Under the pieces are notes generated by a model. That model had not been told where the DNA came from and did no database searches. It saw only the letters and a program-made list of their open reading frames with translations. From assembly GCA_032158295.1 (NCBI GenBank), contig CM063257.1, positions 18,072,332 to 18,136,331 on the forward strand: a stretch of DNA of 64,000 nt, written 5' to 3'. The translations under genes were made by a program, and so were the position numbers. Below, in pieces: positions 29,261 to 40,904 of this stretch. The stretch is from Pycnopodia helianthoides (Eukaryota > Echinodermata > Asteroidea > Forcipulatida > Asteriidae). How positions within the stretch are numbered: position 1 is the first letter of the stretch; each line of letters begins with the position of its first letter.

Positions 29261-29960
29261 AATTACAATTACAATTTGCCGTGAATAAAAATGTTATTAC
29301 TCCCTTTTATTCCCCCCAATCAAAATTACGAAAAGGTTAGTGTTCAACTTAGAACAACGCATACAAATAAGATTAACTTTTAAATCTCATGAATTTTATT
29401 TAATTTCTGGACAGTTTAATAAGCATCAAAATAAATAGTTGTATATTTATTTCAAATTTTGTCTTAATGTAACAGTTAAAAGAAAACACATCCGGGTTCT
29501 TTATAAATTATTCACTTAATTCACCCACTATACCGGTTAGCGTCGGAGGGTCACTCTCACCTCTGACGTCGAAAGACTGACAACATAACTTTCCCCGTCT
29601 TTGATAGAGGAATGATCTTCCTATTTTCGTTTATTTCCCCCTGGATTTCACCTTAATAACATTTTGTATAAACTATTTCTTGTAAACACTAGACTATCAT
29701 AGCAGGTGTTGTTAATAAGCCCCAAAATGCCCATTTTAATGATTTTATTACTTGCTTCCACAAAATAATCCATTGTATAATCAACGAAAACAAGTCTTGC
29801 TTAATTTCTGGTGATTTTAAAAACAACCTTATCTACTGTAATCATCACAGCCAGCAACAGGATGTTTTGGATCAGAAATATAATCCTCGTCTTGCAAACT
29901 CATTAATAAACCTACCAGGATCATGCAATCATCTTCCACTCTCATTGACACATTTTCCCC
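29261..29960. other. AT-rich spacer between left arm and GC array
   Basis: No coding signal and no clear repeat. The right-hand counterpart between 36420 and 36480 is far shorter, so the two halves are not symmetrical here. Confidence 0.4.
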
Positions 29961-29964
29961 ACCT

Positions 29965-32900
29965 GGGGAAAACCTTTACCCGGGCCCCAGGGCCCGGAGA
30001 AAGTTTTTACCCGGCCCGAGGCACCGGGGAAAACCTTTACCCGGGCCCCAGGGCCCGGAGAAAGTTTTTACCCGGCCCGAGGCACCGGGGAAAACCTTTA
30101 CCCGGGCCCCAGGGCCCGGAGAAAGTTTTTACCCGGCCCGAGGCACCGGGGAAAACCTTTACCCGGGCCCCAGGGCCCGGAGAAAGTTTTTACCCGGCCC
30201 GAGGCACCGGGGAAAACCTTTACCCGGGCCCCAGGGCCCGGAGAAAGTTTTTACCCGGCCCGAGGCACCGGGGAAAACCTTTAGTACACCCCGGGCCCCA
30301 GGGCCCGGAGAAAGTTTTTACCCGGCCCGAGGCACCGGGGAAAACCTTTACCCGGGCCCCAGGGCCCGGAGAAAGTTTTTACCCGGCCCGAGGCACCGGG
30401 GAAAACCTTTACCCGGGCCCCAGGGCCCGGAGAAAGTTTTTACCCGGCCCGAGGCACCGGGGAAAACCTTTACCCGGGCCCCAGGGCCCGGAGAAAGTTT
30501 TTACCCGGCCCGAGGCACCGGGGAAAACCTTTACCCGGGCCCCAGGGCCCGGAGAAAGTTTTTACCCGGCCCGAGGCACCGGGGAAAACCTTTACCCGGG
30601 CCCCAGGGCCCGGAGAAAGTTTTTACCCGCCCGAGGCACCGGGGAAAACCTTTACCCGGGCCCCAGGGCCCGGAGAAAGTTTTTACCCGGCCCGAGGCAC
30701 CGGGAAAACCTTTACCCGGGCCCCAGGCCCGGAGAAAGTTTTTACCCGCCCGAGGCACCGGGAAACCTTTACCCGGCCCCAGGCCCGAGAAAGTTTTTAC
30801 CCGGCCCGAGGCACCGGGAAAACCTTTACCCGGGCCCCAGGCCCGAAAAGTTTTTACCCGGCCCGAGCACCGGGAAAACCTTTACCCGGGCCCCAGGCCC
30901 GAGAAAGTTTTTACCCGGCCCGAGGCACCGGGAAAACCTTTACCCGGGCCCCAGGCCCGAGAAAGTTTTTACCCGCCCGAGGCACCGGGAAAACCTTTAC
31001 CCGGCCCCAGGGCCCGGAGAAAGTTTTTACCCGGCCCGAGCACCGGGAAAACCTTTACCCGGCCCCAGGGCCCGGAAAAGTTTTTACCCGGCCCGAGGCA
31101 CCGGGAAAACCTTTACCCGGCCCCAGGCCCGGAGAAAGTTTTTACCCGCCCGAGGCACCGGGAAAACCTTTACCCGGGCCCCAGGCCCGAGAAAGTTTTT
31201 ACCCGGCCCGAGGCACCGGGAAAACCTTACCCGGCCCCAGGGCCCGAGAAAGTTTTTACCCGGCCCGAGCACCGGGAAAACCTTTACCCGGCCCCAGGGC
31301 CCGGAGAAAGTTTTTACCCGCCCGAGGCACCGGGAAAACCTTTACCCGGGCCCCAGGGCCCGGAGAAAGTTTTTACCCGGCCCGAGGCACCGGGGAAAAC
31401 CTTTACCCGGGCCCCAGGGCCCGAGAGAAAGTTTTTACCCGGCCCGAGGCACCGGGGAAAACCTTTACCCGGCCCCAGGGCCCGGAGAAAGTTTTTACCC
31501 GGCCCGAGGCACCGGGGAAAACCTTTACCCGGGCCCCAGGCCCGGAAAGTTTTTACCCGCCCGAGCACCGGGGAAAACCTTTACCCGGGCCCCAGGCCCG
31601 AGAAAGTTTTTACCCGCCCGAGGCACCGGGGAAAACCTTTACCCGGCCCCAGGGCCCGGAGAAAGTTTTTACCCGGCCCGAGGCACCGGGGAAAACCTTT
31701 ACCCGGGCCCCAGGCCCGAGAAAGTTTTTACCCGGCCCAGGCACCGGGAAAACCTTTACCCGGCCCCAGGCCCGGAGAAAGTTTTTACCCGGCCCGAGGC
31801 ACCGGGGAAAACCTTTACCCGGGCCCCAGGCCCGGAGAAAGTTTTTACCCGGCCCGAGGCACCGGGAAAACCTTTACCCGGCCCCAGGGCCCGGAAAGTT
31901 TTACCCGCCCGAGCACCGGGGAAAACCTTTACCCGGGCCCCAGGCCCGAGAAAGTTTTTACCCGGCCCGAGGCACCGGGAAAACCTTTACCCGGGCCCCA
32001 GGGCCCGGAGAAAGTTTTTACCCGGCCCGAGGCACCGGGAAAACCTTTACCCGGCCCCAGGCCCGGAAAGTTTTTACCCGGCCCGAGGCACCGGGGAAAA
32101 CCTTTACCCGGCCCCAGGCCCGGAAAAGTTTTTACCCGGCCCGAGGCACCGGGAAAACCTTTACCCGGCCCCAGGCCCGAGAAAGTTTTACCCGCCCGAC
32201 ACCGGGAAAACCTTACCCGGCCCAGCCCGGAGAAAGTTTTTACCCGGCCCGAGGCACCGGGAAAACCTTACCCGGCCCCAGGGCCCGAGAAAGTTTTACC
32301 CGCCCAGGCACCGGGAAAACCTTACCCGCCCAGGCCCGGAGAAATTTTTACCCGCCCGAGCACCCCGGGCCCGGAGAAAGTTTTTACCGCCGAGGCACGG
32401 GAAAACCTTTACCGGGCCCCAGGGCCCGGAGAAAGTTTTTACCCGCCCGAGGCACGGGGAAAACCTTTACCCGGGCCCCAGGGCCGGAGAAAGTTTTTAC
32501 CCGGCCCGAGGCACCGGGAAACCTTTACCCGGGCCCAGGGCCGGAGAAAGTTTTTACCCGGCCCGAGGCACGGGAAAACCTTTACCCGGGCCCCAGGGCC
32601 GGAGAAAGTTTTTACCCGGCCCGAGGCACCGGGGAAAACCTTTACCCGGGCCCAGGGCCGGAGAAGTTTTTACCCGGCCGAGACCGGGGAAAACCTTTAC
32701 CGGGCCCAGGCCGGAGAAAGTTTTTACCCGGCCCGAGGCACCGGGGAAAACTTTACCGGCCCCAGGGCCGGAGAAAGTTTTTACCCGGCCCGAGGCACCG
32801 GGGAAAACCTTTACCGGGCCCAGGGCCCGGAGAAAGTTTTTACCGGCCCGAGGCACCGGGGAAAACCTTTACCCGGGCCCCAGGGCCCGGAGAAAGTTTT

Positions 32901-34640
32901 TACCGGCCCGAGGCACCGGGAAAACCTTTACCCGGCCCCAGGGCCCGGAGAAAGTTTTTACCCGGCCGAGGCACCGGGGAAACCTTACGGCCCCAGGCCC
33001 GAGAAAGTTTTACCCGCCGAGGCACCGGAAACTTACCGGGCCCCAGGGCCGAGAAAGTTTTACCGGCCAGCACGGAAAACCTTACCGGCCCCAGGCGAGA
33101 AGTTTTTACGGCCGAGACGGAACTTTACCGGCCAGGCCGAAAGTTTACGCAGCACGGAACTTACCGGCCAGGGCCGGAGAAAGTTTTTACCCGGCCGAGG
33201 CACCGGAAACCTTACCGGCCCCAGGCGAGAAAGTTTACCGCCGAGCCGGAAAACTTTACCGCCAGGCCCGAAGTTTTACCGCCGGCACCGGAAACCTTAC
33301 CGGCCAGGCCGGAGAAAGTTTACCGCCCGGGCCGGAAAACCTACGCCAGGCGAGAAAGTTTTTACCGCCAGACGGGGAAACTTTACCGGGCCAGGCCCGA
33401 GAAAGTTTTTACCCGGCCCGAGGCACCGGGAAAACCTTTACCGGGCCCAGGGCCCGGAGAAAGTTTTTACCCGCCCGAGGCACCGGGGAAAACCTTTACC
33501 CGGGCCCCAGGGCCCGAGAAAGTTTTTACCCGGCCCGAGGCACCGGGGAAAACCTTTACCCGGGCCCAGGCCGGAGAAAGTTTTTACCCGGCCCAGGCAC
33601 CGGGGAAAACCTTTACCCGGGCCCCAGGGCCCGGAGAAAGTTTTTACCCGGCCCGAGGCACCGGGGAAAACCTTTACCCGGCCCAGGGCCCGGAGAGAAG
33701 TTTTTACCCGGCCCGAGGCACCGGGGAAAACCTTTACCCGGCCCCAGGCCGGAGAAAGTTTTTACCCGGCCCGAGGCACCGGGGAAAACCTTTACCCGGG
33801 CCCCAGGGCCCGGAGAAAGTTTTTACCCGGCCCGAGGCACCGGGGAAAACCTTTACCCGGGCCCCAGGGCCCGGAGAAAGTTTTTACCCGGCCCGAGGCA
33901 CCGGGGAAAACCTTTACCCGGGCCCCAGGGCCCGGAGAAAGTTTTTACCCGGCCCGAGGCACCGGGGAAAACCTTTACCCGGGCCCCAGGGCCCGGAGAA
34001 AGTTTTTACCCGGCCCGAGGCACCGGGGAAAACCTTTACCCGGGCCCCAGGGCCCGGAGAAAGTTTTTACCCGGCCCGAGGCACCGGGAAAACCTTTACC
34101 CGGGCCCCAGGGCCCGGAGAAAGTTTTTACCCGGCCCGAGGCACCGGGGAAAACCTTTACCCGGGCCCCAGGGCCCGGAGAAAAGTTTTTACCCGGCCCG
34201 AGGCACCGGGGAAAACCTTTACCCGGGCCCCAGGGCCCGGAGAAAGTTTTTACCCGGCCCGAGGCACCGGGGAAAACCTTTACCCGGGCCCCAGGGCCCG
34301 GAGAAAGTTTTTACCCGGCCCGAGGCACCGGGGAAAACCTTTACCCGGGCCCCAGGGCCCGGAGAAAGTTTTTACCCGGCCCGAGGCACCGGGGAAAACC
34401 TTTACCCGGGCCCCAGGGCCCGGAGAAAGTTTTTACCCGGCCCGAGGCACCGGGGAAAACCTTTACCCGGGCCCCAGGGCCCGGAGAAAGTTTTTACCCG
34501 GCCCGAGGCACCGGGGAAAACCTTTACCCGGGCCCCAGGGCCCGGAGAAAGTTTTTACCCGGCCCGAGGCACCGGGGAAAACCTTTACCCGGGCCCCAGG
34601 GCCCGGAGAAAGTTTTTACCCGGCCCGAGGCACCGGGGAG
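29965..34640 (+). repeat. GC-rich 61-bp minisatellite, about 80 copies
   Basis: Unit of 61 bp (period measured 29969 to 30030): aaaacctttacccgggcccc, agggcccggagaaagttttt, acccggcccgaggcaccgggg. Copies at both edges are almost identical, whereas those between ~30600 and ~33700 carry mostly single-base losses in G or C runs, worst at 33000-33400. Units are rich in self-complementary ccgggccc/gggcccgg. The plus strand has no stop codon in the unit, so two overlapping frames of about 1,600 codons arise; I do not consider them genes. Confidence 0.95.
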
Positions 34641-34866
34641 CTGGGGGATTCGAACTACTAACCTTTGCTCTTCTAGTCGGTGACTCTACCGTTTGCCCTA
34701 AATTACTGCCCACCACCACCCTATTTTTTGTTCAATATATAGTAACAATTTGTTTTCTAATAAGAAAAAAGAAAGTTTGTTGCTTCTAGGTGATTCGAAC
34801 CAAGGACCCCGCTATTAGAGTTACCATGAACTATCTAACTGCGCTAACTTGTCCACTCGTAAAAGA
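34641..34866 (-). other. Two tRNA-like segments (degenerate) at the edge of the GC array
   Basis: On the minus strand, 34641-34700 reads acggtagagtcaccgact then agtagttcgaatcccccagc, and 34785-34855 reads gttagcgcagttagatagtt then ccttggttcgaatcacctag. Both have A-box-like and B-box-like parts at tRNA spacing, but stems do not pair well, so they are tRNA-derived relics and not working tRNA genes. Confidence 0.45.
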
Positions 34867-34889
34867 CGCTTCTCTTTTCTTAATATACA

Positions 34890-35175
34890 TTGGTAAAAGC
34901 GTAGACTTGTCGACAGGTCATTTAATGTTTGTCTCGGAGATAACATTGCAGGGTGTTTCGTGTGGATGCGTGCGCATTGTTAGTCTTGTTTACGTTGTCA
35001 GTACGCACCTTTATTGGTAAAAGCGTAGACTTGTGGACAAGTCGTTTAATGTTTGTCTCGGAGATAACATTGCGTGGTGTTTCGTGTGGATGCGTGCGCA
35101 TTGTTAGTCTTGTTTACGTTGTCAGTACGCACCTTTATTGGCAAAAGCGTAGACTTGTGGACAAGTCGGTTAAAA
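34890..35175 (+). repeat. 124-bp tandem repeat, two and a third copies
   Basis: tggtaaaagcgtagacttgt recurs at 34891, 35015 and 35139 (period 124). Units include tgtctcggagataacattgc and gtgtggatgcgtgcgcattg. It joins directly to the GC array at 35175. Confidence 0.85.
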
Positions 35176-36420
35176 CTTTCCCGGCTACTCGGGACGGGTA
35201 AAAACTTTCCCCGGCTACTCGGGCCGGGTAAGAAATTTCCCGGGTGCCGTGGGCCGGGTAAAACTTTCCCCTGCTACTCGGGCCCGATAAGAAATTTCCC
35301 GGGGGTGCCGTGGGCCAGGTAAAAACTCTCCCCTGCTACTCGGGCCCGATAAGAAATTTCCCGGGTGCCGTGGGCCAGGTAAAAACTTTCCCCGGCTACT
35401 CGTGCCAGGTAAGAAATTTCCCGGGTGCCGTGGGCCGGCTAAAAACTTTCCCCTGCTACTCGGGCCCGATAAGAAATTTCCCGGGGGTGCCGTGGGCCAG
35501 GTAAAAACTCTCCCCTGCTACTCGGGCCCGATAAGAAATTTCCCGGGTGCCGTGGGCCAGGTAAAAACTTTCCCCGGCTACTCGTGCCAGGTAAGAAATT
35601 TCCCGGGTGCCGTGGGCCGGCTAAAAACTTTCCCCTGCTACTCGGGCCCGATAAGAAATTTCCCGGGTGCCGTGGGCCAGGTAAAAACTTTCCCCTACTA
35701 CTCGGGCCCGATAAGAAATTTCCCGGGGGTGCCGTGGGCCAGGTAAAAACTCTCCCCTGCTACTCGGGCCCGATAAGAAATTTCCCGGGTGCCGTTGGCC
35801 AGGTAAAAACTTTCCCCGGCTACTCGTGCCAGGTAAGAAATTTCCCGGGTGCCGTGGGCCGGCTAAAAACTTTCCCCTGCTACTCGGGCCCGATAAGAAA
35901 TTTCCCGGGGGTGCCGTGGGCCAGGTAAAAACTTTCCCCGGCTACTCGTGCCAGGTAAGAAATTTCCCGGGTGCCGTGGGCCGGCTAAAAACTTTCCCCT
36001 GCTACTCGGGCCCGATAAGAAATTTCCCGGGTGCCGTGGGCTAGTTAAAACTTTCCCCGGCTTCTCGGGCCGGTAAAACATTTCCCCTGTGCCGTGGGCC
36101 GGGTAAAAACTTTCCCCGGCTACTCGTGCCAGGTAAGAAATTTCCCGGGTGCCGTGGGCCGGCTAAAAACTTTCCCCTGCTACTCGGGCCCGATAAGAAA
36201 TTTCCCGGGTGCCGTGGGCCAGGTAAAAACTTTCCCCTACTACTCGGGCCCGATATGAAATTTCCCGGGTGCCGTGGGCTAGTTAAAACTTTCCCCGGCT
36301 TCTCGGGCCGGTAAAACATTTCCCCTGTGCCGTGGGCCGGGTAAAAACTTTCCCCGGCTCCTCGGGTCGGGTAAACAGTTTCCCCGGTGCCATGCATGGG
36401 CCGGCTAAAAACTTTCCGGC
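35175..36420 (-). repeat. Second GC-rich array, ~61-bp units with 182-bp higher-order period
   Basis: Units of the form aggtaaaaactttccccggc, tactcgtgccaggtaagaaa, tttcccgggtgccgtgggcc. Variants recur in groups of three about 182 bp apart (for example 35402 and 35584). Read on the minus strand the unit resembles that of 29965-34640 (gcacccggga, gggaaagtttttacc), so the two arrays are inverted relatives. Confidence 0.85.
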
Positions 36421-36479
36421 CGCACATAATGGCCCAGATATTTCCCAGATGTTTCCCATTATGGGTTCAATATGGGCTT

Positions 36480-37735
36480 GCTACCTGGGGTCGTTAACTA
36501 TTGACCACTAATTAGTGGACAAAATATTAGCGAGCTGAAAAATTTGAAATGCCCAAAGTGTATCAGTCTACAAGATTCTGGACTAAAAATTCCACCTTTA
36601 TTTTAAATGAAGGGTACAAATTCTTTACAATAGGTAGTTGACTTTACCGCGTATGCAATTGTACGTGTTTTAGATGGAAAATTGCGTCTGTATAACTGTG
36701 ATAAGTGACCACTAATTAGTGGCCCAAATTAGCCAGCTCAAAAATTTGATATGCCCAGTGTATGTATCAGGCTTATAAATTCTGGACTAAATATTCCACT
36801 TTTACTCATAGTGAAGGGTACAAATTTCTTACAAGAGGTAGTTGACTTTACCGCATATGCAATTGTACGTGTTTTAGATGGAAATGGTGTCTGTTTAACT
36901 GTGGTTAATTTACCACTAATTAGTAGACCGAATTAGCCAGCTCAAAAATTTGATATGCCCAGTGTATCAGTCTTTAGGATTCTGGACTAAAAATTCAACT
37001 TTTATTCATAATGAAGGGTACAAATTCATTACAAAAGGTAGTTGACTCAACCGCATATGCAATTCTGCGTGTTTTATATGGAAAAAGGCGTACGTATAAC
37101 TGTGGTTAATTAACCAGTAATTAGTGGACCAAATTAGCCAGCTCAAAAATTGGATATAGTGTATCAGTTTTCAAGATTCTGGACTAAAACTGCCACTTTT
37201 ATTTATAACGAAGGCTCAAATTCTTTACAAGAGGTAGTTGACTTTACCGCATATGCAATTGTACGTGTTTTAGATGGAAATGGCGTCTGTTTAACTGTGG
37301 TTAATTTACCACTAATTAGTGGACCGAGTTAGCCAGCTCAAAAATTTGATATGTCTTCAAGATTCTAGACTAAATATTCCACTTTTAGTCATCTGTGGTT
37401 AATTAACCACTAATTAGTGGACCAAATTAGCCAGCTCAAAAATTTGGTATGCCCAGTGTATCAGTCTTTAGGATTCTGGACTAAAAATTCTACTTTTATT
37501 CATATTGAAGGGTACAAATACATTACAAGAGGTAGTTGACTCAACCGCTATGCAATTGTGCGTGTTTTATATGGAAAAGGCGTACGTAAACTGTGGTTAA
37601 TTAACCACTAATTAGTGGACCAAATTAGCCAGCTCAAAAATTTGATATGCCCAGTGTATTAGTTTTTCAAGATTCTGGACTAAAACTGCCATTTTTACTC
37701 ATAACGAAGGGTACAAACTCTTTTCAAAATATTAA
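36480..37735 (-). repeat. Right arm, ~200-bp units (about six copies)
   Basis: gaagggtacaaa occurs near 36608, 36822, 37013, 37508 and 37704, with a variant near 37208 and a truncated unit near 37385. Units are inverted relative to those at 28655-29260 and share ccactaattagtggacc and gccagctcaaaaatttg. Confidence 0.85.
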
Positions 37736-38080
37736 AATAGTATTTAAACAGCGTAAAAATGACATAACACACGGACATTGTCTCCGTGTTTGCGGCTTAT
37801 TTTTTGTTATTTAGTTACTTTTATTTTCTTTGTGTTTTGCTTTTCAATGAGATTTAGCTATAACATTTCAATACTATCTAATGAAAATCTGCAAGTTATG
37901 GCTAATATTTCAGTATTCGTTCGGATAAAATAACGAACTCGCAGACAGAAATGGGCCATTTTGTCACCTCCCTGTACTGCATGTGTTCTATTTCCGCAAA
38001 TACGCGGCTGGCTGTTCCTCGAATACGCGGCTGGCTATCTTGGGCCCAATACTGTGCTAGCTTCATTCAGCTCGGTATGT

Positions 38081-39420
38081 GTTCACCAGACTGAAGCTAG
38101 CCGCGTATTGGGCCAGATTTCCATCCGCGTATTCAAGGACCGGCCAGCCGCGTATTCAGGAAAATTAGAATCCATGCAGTTAAAGGCGGTAACACTTTTG
38201 GCTCCCCCTTCTTTCTTATTTTAACGAATTAAAAAAATTGTAATAACTATTCGTATAATTTGTCCAATATTCTTTGAGAACATATCACTGACAATACTTC
38301 AAGGTAAAATTTGATTACTTTGTTGTCTAATTGAACAGTAATTGACCGACACAATTAAGACCTCATCATCTTCAACATTTTACACAACTGATTAAAAAAC
38401 TTGCACTCACCCCAAAGTAAATGTACCCTTCATGTTGCTTAAAATATGAAATTTTATTTCATAATCTGATAGACCATACCACTGGGCAGACTTAATTTTG
38501 GAGGTGGTTAATTCGGCTCACTAATTAGTACCTAATTAGCCGCTTGAATACGCGCCGTTTTCTATCATGCGTTACTTGTACCTACTACTAACTATTATAA
38601 GAGCGCTCGCCGTAAAGTAAATGTACCCTTCATGTTGCATAATAGATGAAATATTATTCCATAATCTGATAAACCAAACCACTGGGCACACTTAATTTTG
38701 GAGGTGGTTAATTCTGATTATTAATTAGTACCTAATTAGCCGATTGAATACGCGCCATTTTCTATCATGCGTTAGCGGTATAGCACTTGTACATACTACT
38801 TACTATTAGGACAACCCTCGCCGTAAAGTAAATGTACCCTTCATGTTGCATAGAAGATGAAATTTTATTCCATAATCTGATAGTCCATACCACTGGGCAC
38901 ACTTAATTTTGGAGGTGGTTAATTCAGCTCACTAATTAGTACCTAATTAACCTCGAGAACACAGGCCATTTTTGTCATACGTTTGCGGTATCTAGCACTT
39001 GTACACAATACTTACTATTAGGACAGCACTCGCCGTAAAGTAAATGTACCCTTCATGTTGCATAAAAGATGAAATTTTATTCCATAATCTGATAGTTCAT
39101 ACTACTGGGCACACTTAATTTTGGAGGTGATTAATTCGGCTGACTAATTAATACCTAATTAGCCGATGGAATACGCGCCATTTTCTATCATGCGTTAGCG
39201 GTATAGCACTTGTACATACTACTTACTATTATGACAACACTCGCCGTAAAGTAAATGTACCCTTCATGTTGCATAAAAGATGAAATTTTATTCCATAATC
39301 TGATAGTCCATACCATTGGGCACACTTAATTAACCTCGAGAACACAGGCCATTTCTTATCATGCGTTAGCGGTATAGCACTTGTGCATATACTACTTACT
39401 AATTAGCCTCAAGAACAAAG
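38081..39420 (+). mobile_element. Diverged partial second copy of the 9.8-kb element's left end
   Basis: Starts gttcaccagactgaagctag, matching the left terminus context at 28302, then ccagccgcgtattcaggaaa as at 28370. It continues into five ~210-bp units (aaatgtacccttcatgttgc, ggaggtggttaattc, gaatacgcgccattttctat) that correspond to the 200-bp units of the first element in the same order but are clearly diverged. No core array or right end follows. Confidence 0.7.
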
Positions 39421-40280
39421 GCTGGAAACCTTGTTTTAGGTCCTTGTATTTTACATTTGGTTTTGTTTTAACTGATCCTATTTAAACCCATGAATATACA
39501 ATTAATCTTGCGGATAAACATTTTTTGATAAAAAATAAAAACATATACATGTACATGTATACAATGTAATAAATATACATATATTTATCGTCGTCTAGTA
39601 TAGGGCCTAAGGTCGTTAATTTAAACTTCAAATCCGTAATCATCAAAAAGTTCGTTAAGTGAAAAATGCAAATAAGTTCGAAAAAACAGAAACTGAATGT
39701 TTCGTTTTGTCAAAGACTACTCTTGATCAATAAACTCAATTTACCAGGAGTTCCAAAATATGCCAAACCAATTTTATGAAATCCATACAAATTGCACTAA
39801 CGACCTTTTAGTCCTGAGCCGACAATATATAACACAGGCCTTACGCATTTATAAAACAGTGACACATTTTTTTCTTCTTCTCAGTGTTCATTGTTAAAAT
39901 CAAATCATGAGGTACTCCGTTGTTGAACAAACGCATTGGCCACTCTCACTCATCACCCACGAGTCCATCAGCTGCTGCTGCGTGCTCGTAACGGGAGTCT
40001 TTATCAGTCGTTTTTATCAAATTTTGTCTTGATATCGACCATGCCGATTCAATTAAATCAATCTAATGTGTTCATGACGAAGGACTTATAATGTCCACTT
40101 TCAATTGAATTACCTTCGTGGACAACTACTGAACGCAAACGGTAAACTGCAGGTGTGTTATTGACACAGAAATTTGACAAATTGATTACAATATTTGGAT
40201 CGATGTTTGCTGTAATTTTTCCTCCGTTTCCCTGATTACCATTGAATCTTAATAACTGAACTACTAATAGTGAGGGACAG
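39421..40280. other. No gene recognised
   Basis: AT-rich. It holds a tacatgtacatgta microsatellite-like run at 39545-39560 and a short gctgctgctgcg stretch near 39971. No repeat family or exon identified. Confidence 0.4.
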
Positions 40281-40664
40281 TTAATTATACGAGAAACTTT
40301 CGTAAATTATTTTCGTGCTCTTCTTTTGACCACAAAGGCTGCAATCGACATCCCTAACAACTTCATCGCTGAAGCAATGTTGCAAACACTCATACAGACA
40401 CTCTTTTGGGGCTGCAACAGGTAATACACCTGATGTCGAATTTTCAACGACGGAGGTTTCATTGCAGGTTAGACACATAACACTTTTACTTATTTCTATT
40501 TCAGCTGTTAAACATGATTCATTAAGAAATGGCACAATAAGCTGTGAATAAAATTCAGCAGCATCATTTTGTTGGTTGCAACTAATTTTCATTTGAACTG
40601 CAGATTCCTTAATCAACGGGCGCACTGTGTGAAAAGAAATTGATGTGGATATGTCTAATGCCAA
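40281..40664 (-). pseudogene. USP-like deubiquitinase fragment
   Basis: A 127-codon open frame carries CNQQNDAAEFYSQLIVPFL, like the QQDAHEFL box of ubiquitin-specific proteases, followed by the zinc-ribbon pattern CLTC ... CSLC with LYECLQHCFSDE between, as in the USP fingers region. The catalytic Cys box upstream and His box downstream are not seen, so this is a fragment or one exon of a larger gene. It lies near a THAP/transposase locus, whose relation to it is unknown. It may be mobile-element cargo or a decayed host paralogue. Confidence 0.5.
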
Positions 40665-40904
40665 GGATTCAAATGTAAAAAATAACAGATTAAGAAACGA
40701 GAATACAATTTGGGCTTACAAATAAACTTTTCCATTCGGGGTTTACAAAGTTCATTTAGAACAGTTACATTAGTATTTATGGCTGCCCTGATATATTATG
40801 AGCAACAACTCGAAAGAAATAGAAGCGTTTATGCTTTAATTACAGATTGTATCTTGACCATCGCCACAGAAAGCAACAGATGAAACTCTTTAAGCCAGAC
40901 ACAC

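Larger units (their letters stand above)
28307..38076. mobile_element. 9.8-kb inverted-repeat composite element
   Basis: The left terminus (accgagctgaagctagcaca, 28307) is mirrored by the right (tgtgctagcttcattcagct, to 38076). The inversion continues inward: tattgggccc against gggcccaata, ccagccgcgtattc against aatacgcggctggc, gcagtacagggaggtgacaa against its complement near 37965, and cggagacaatgt against acattgtctccg. Further in, ~200-bp units form three copies on the left and about six on the right, inverted. The core has GC-rich arrays, also inverted to each other (29965-34635 and 35175-36420). No transposase is visible. Ends do not show a clear target duplication. It may be a foldback-type transposon or an inverted satellite block. 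Confidence 0.7.

Noticed and set aside
29867..34789. Two overlapping open frames of about 1,600 codons with GPRARRKFLP-like repeats
   Set aside because: They follow entirely from a 61-bp unit that has no stop in the plus frames; both frames are equally open, there is no conserved domain, and the middle is full of frame-changing deletions.
34790..36427. Several 60-130-codon frames with FPGCRGPGK-like text
   Set aside because: Generated by the 124-bp repeat and the second GC array.
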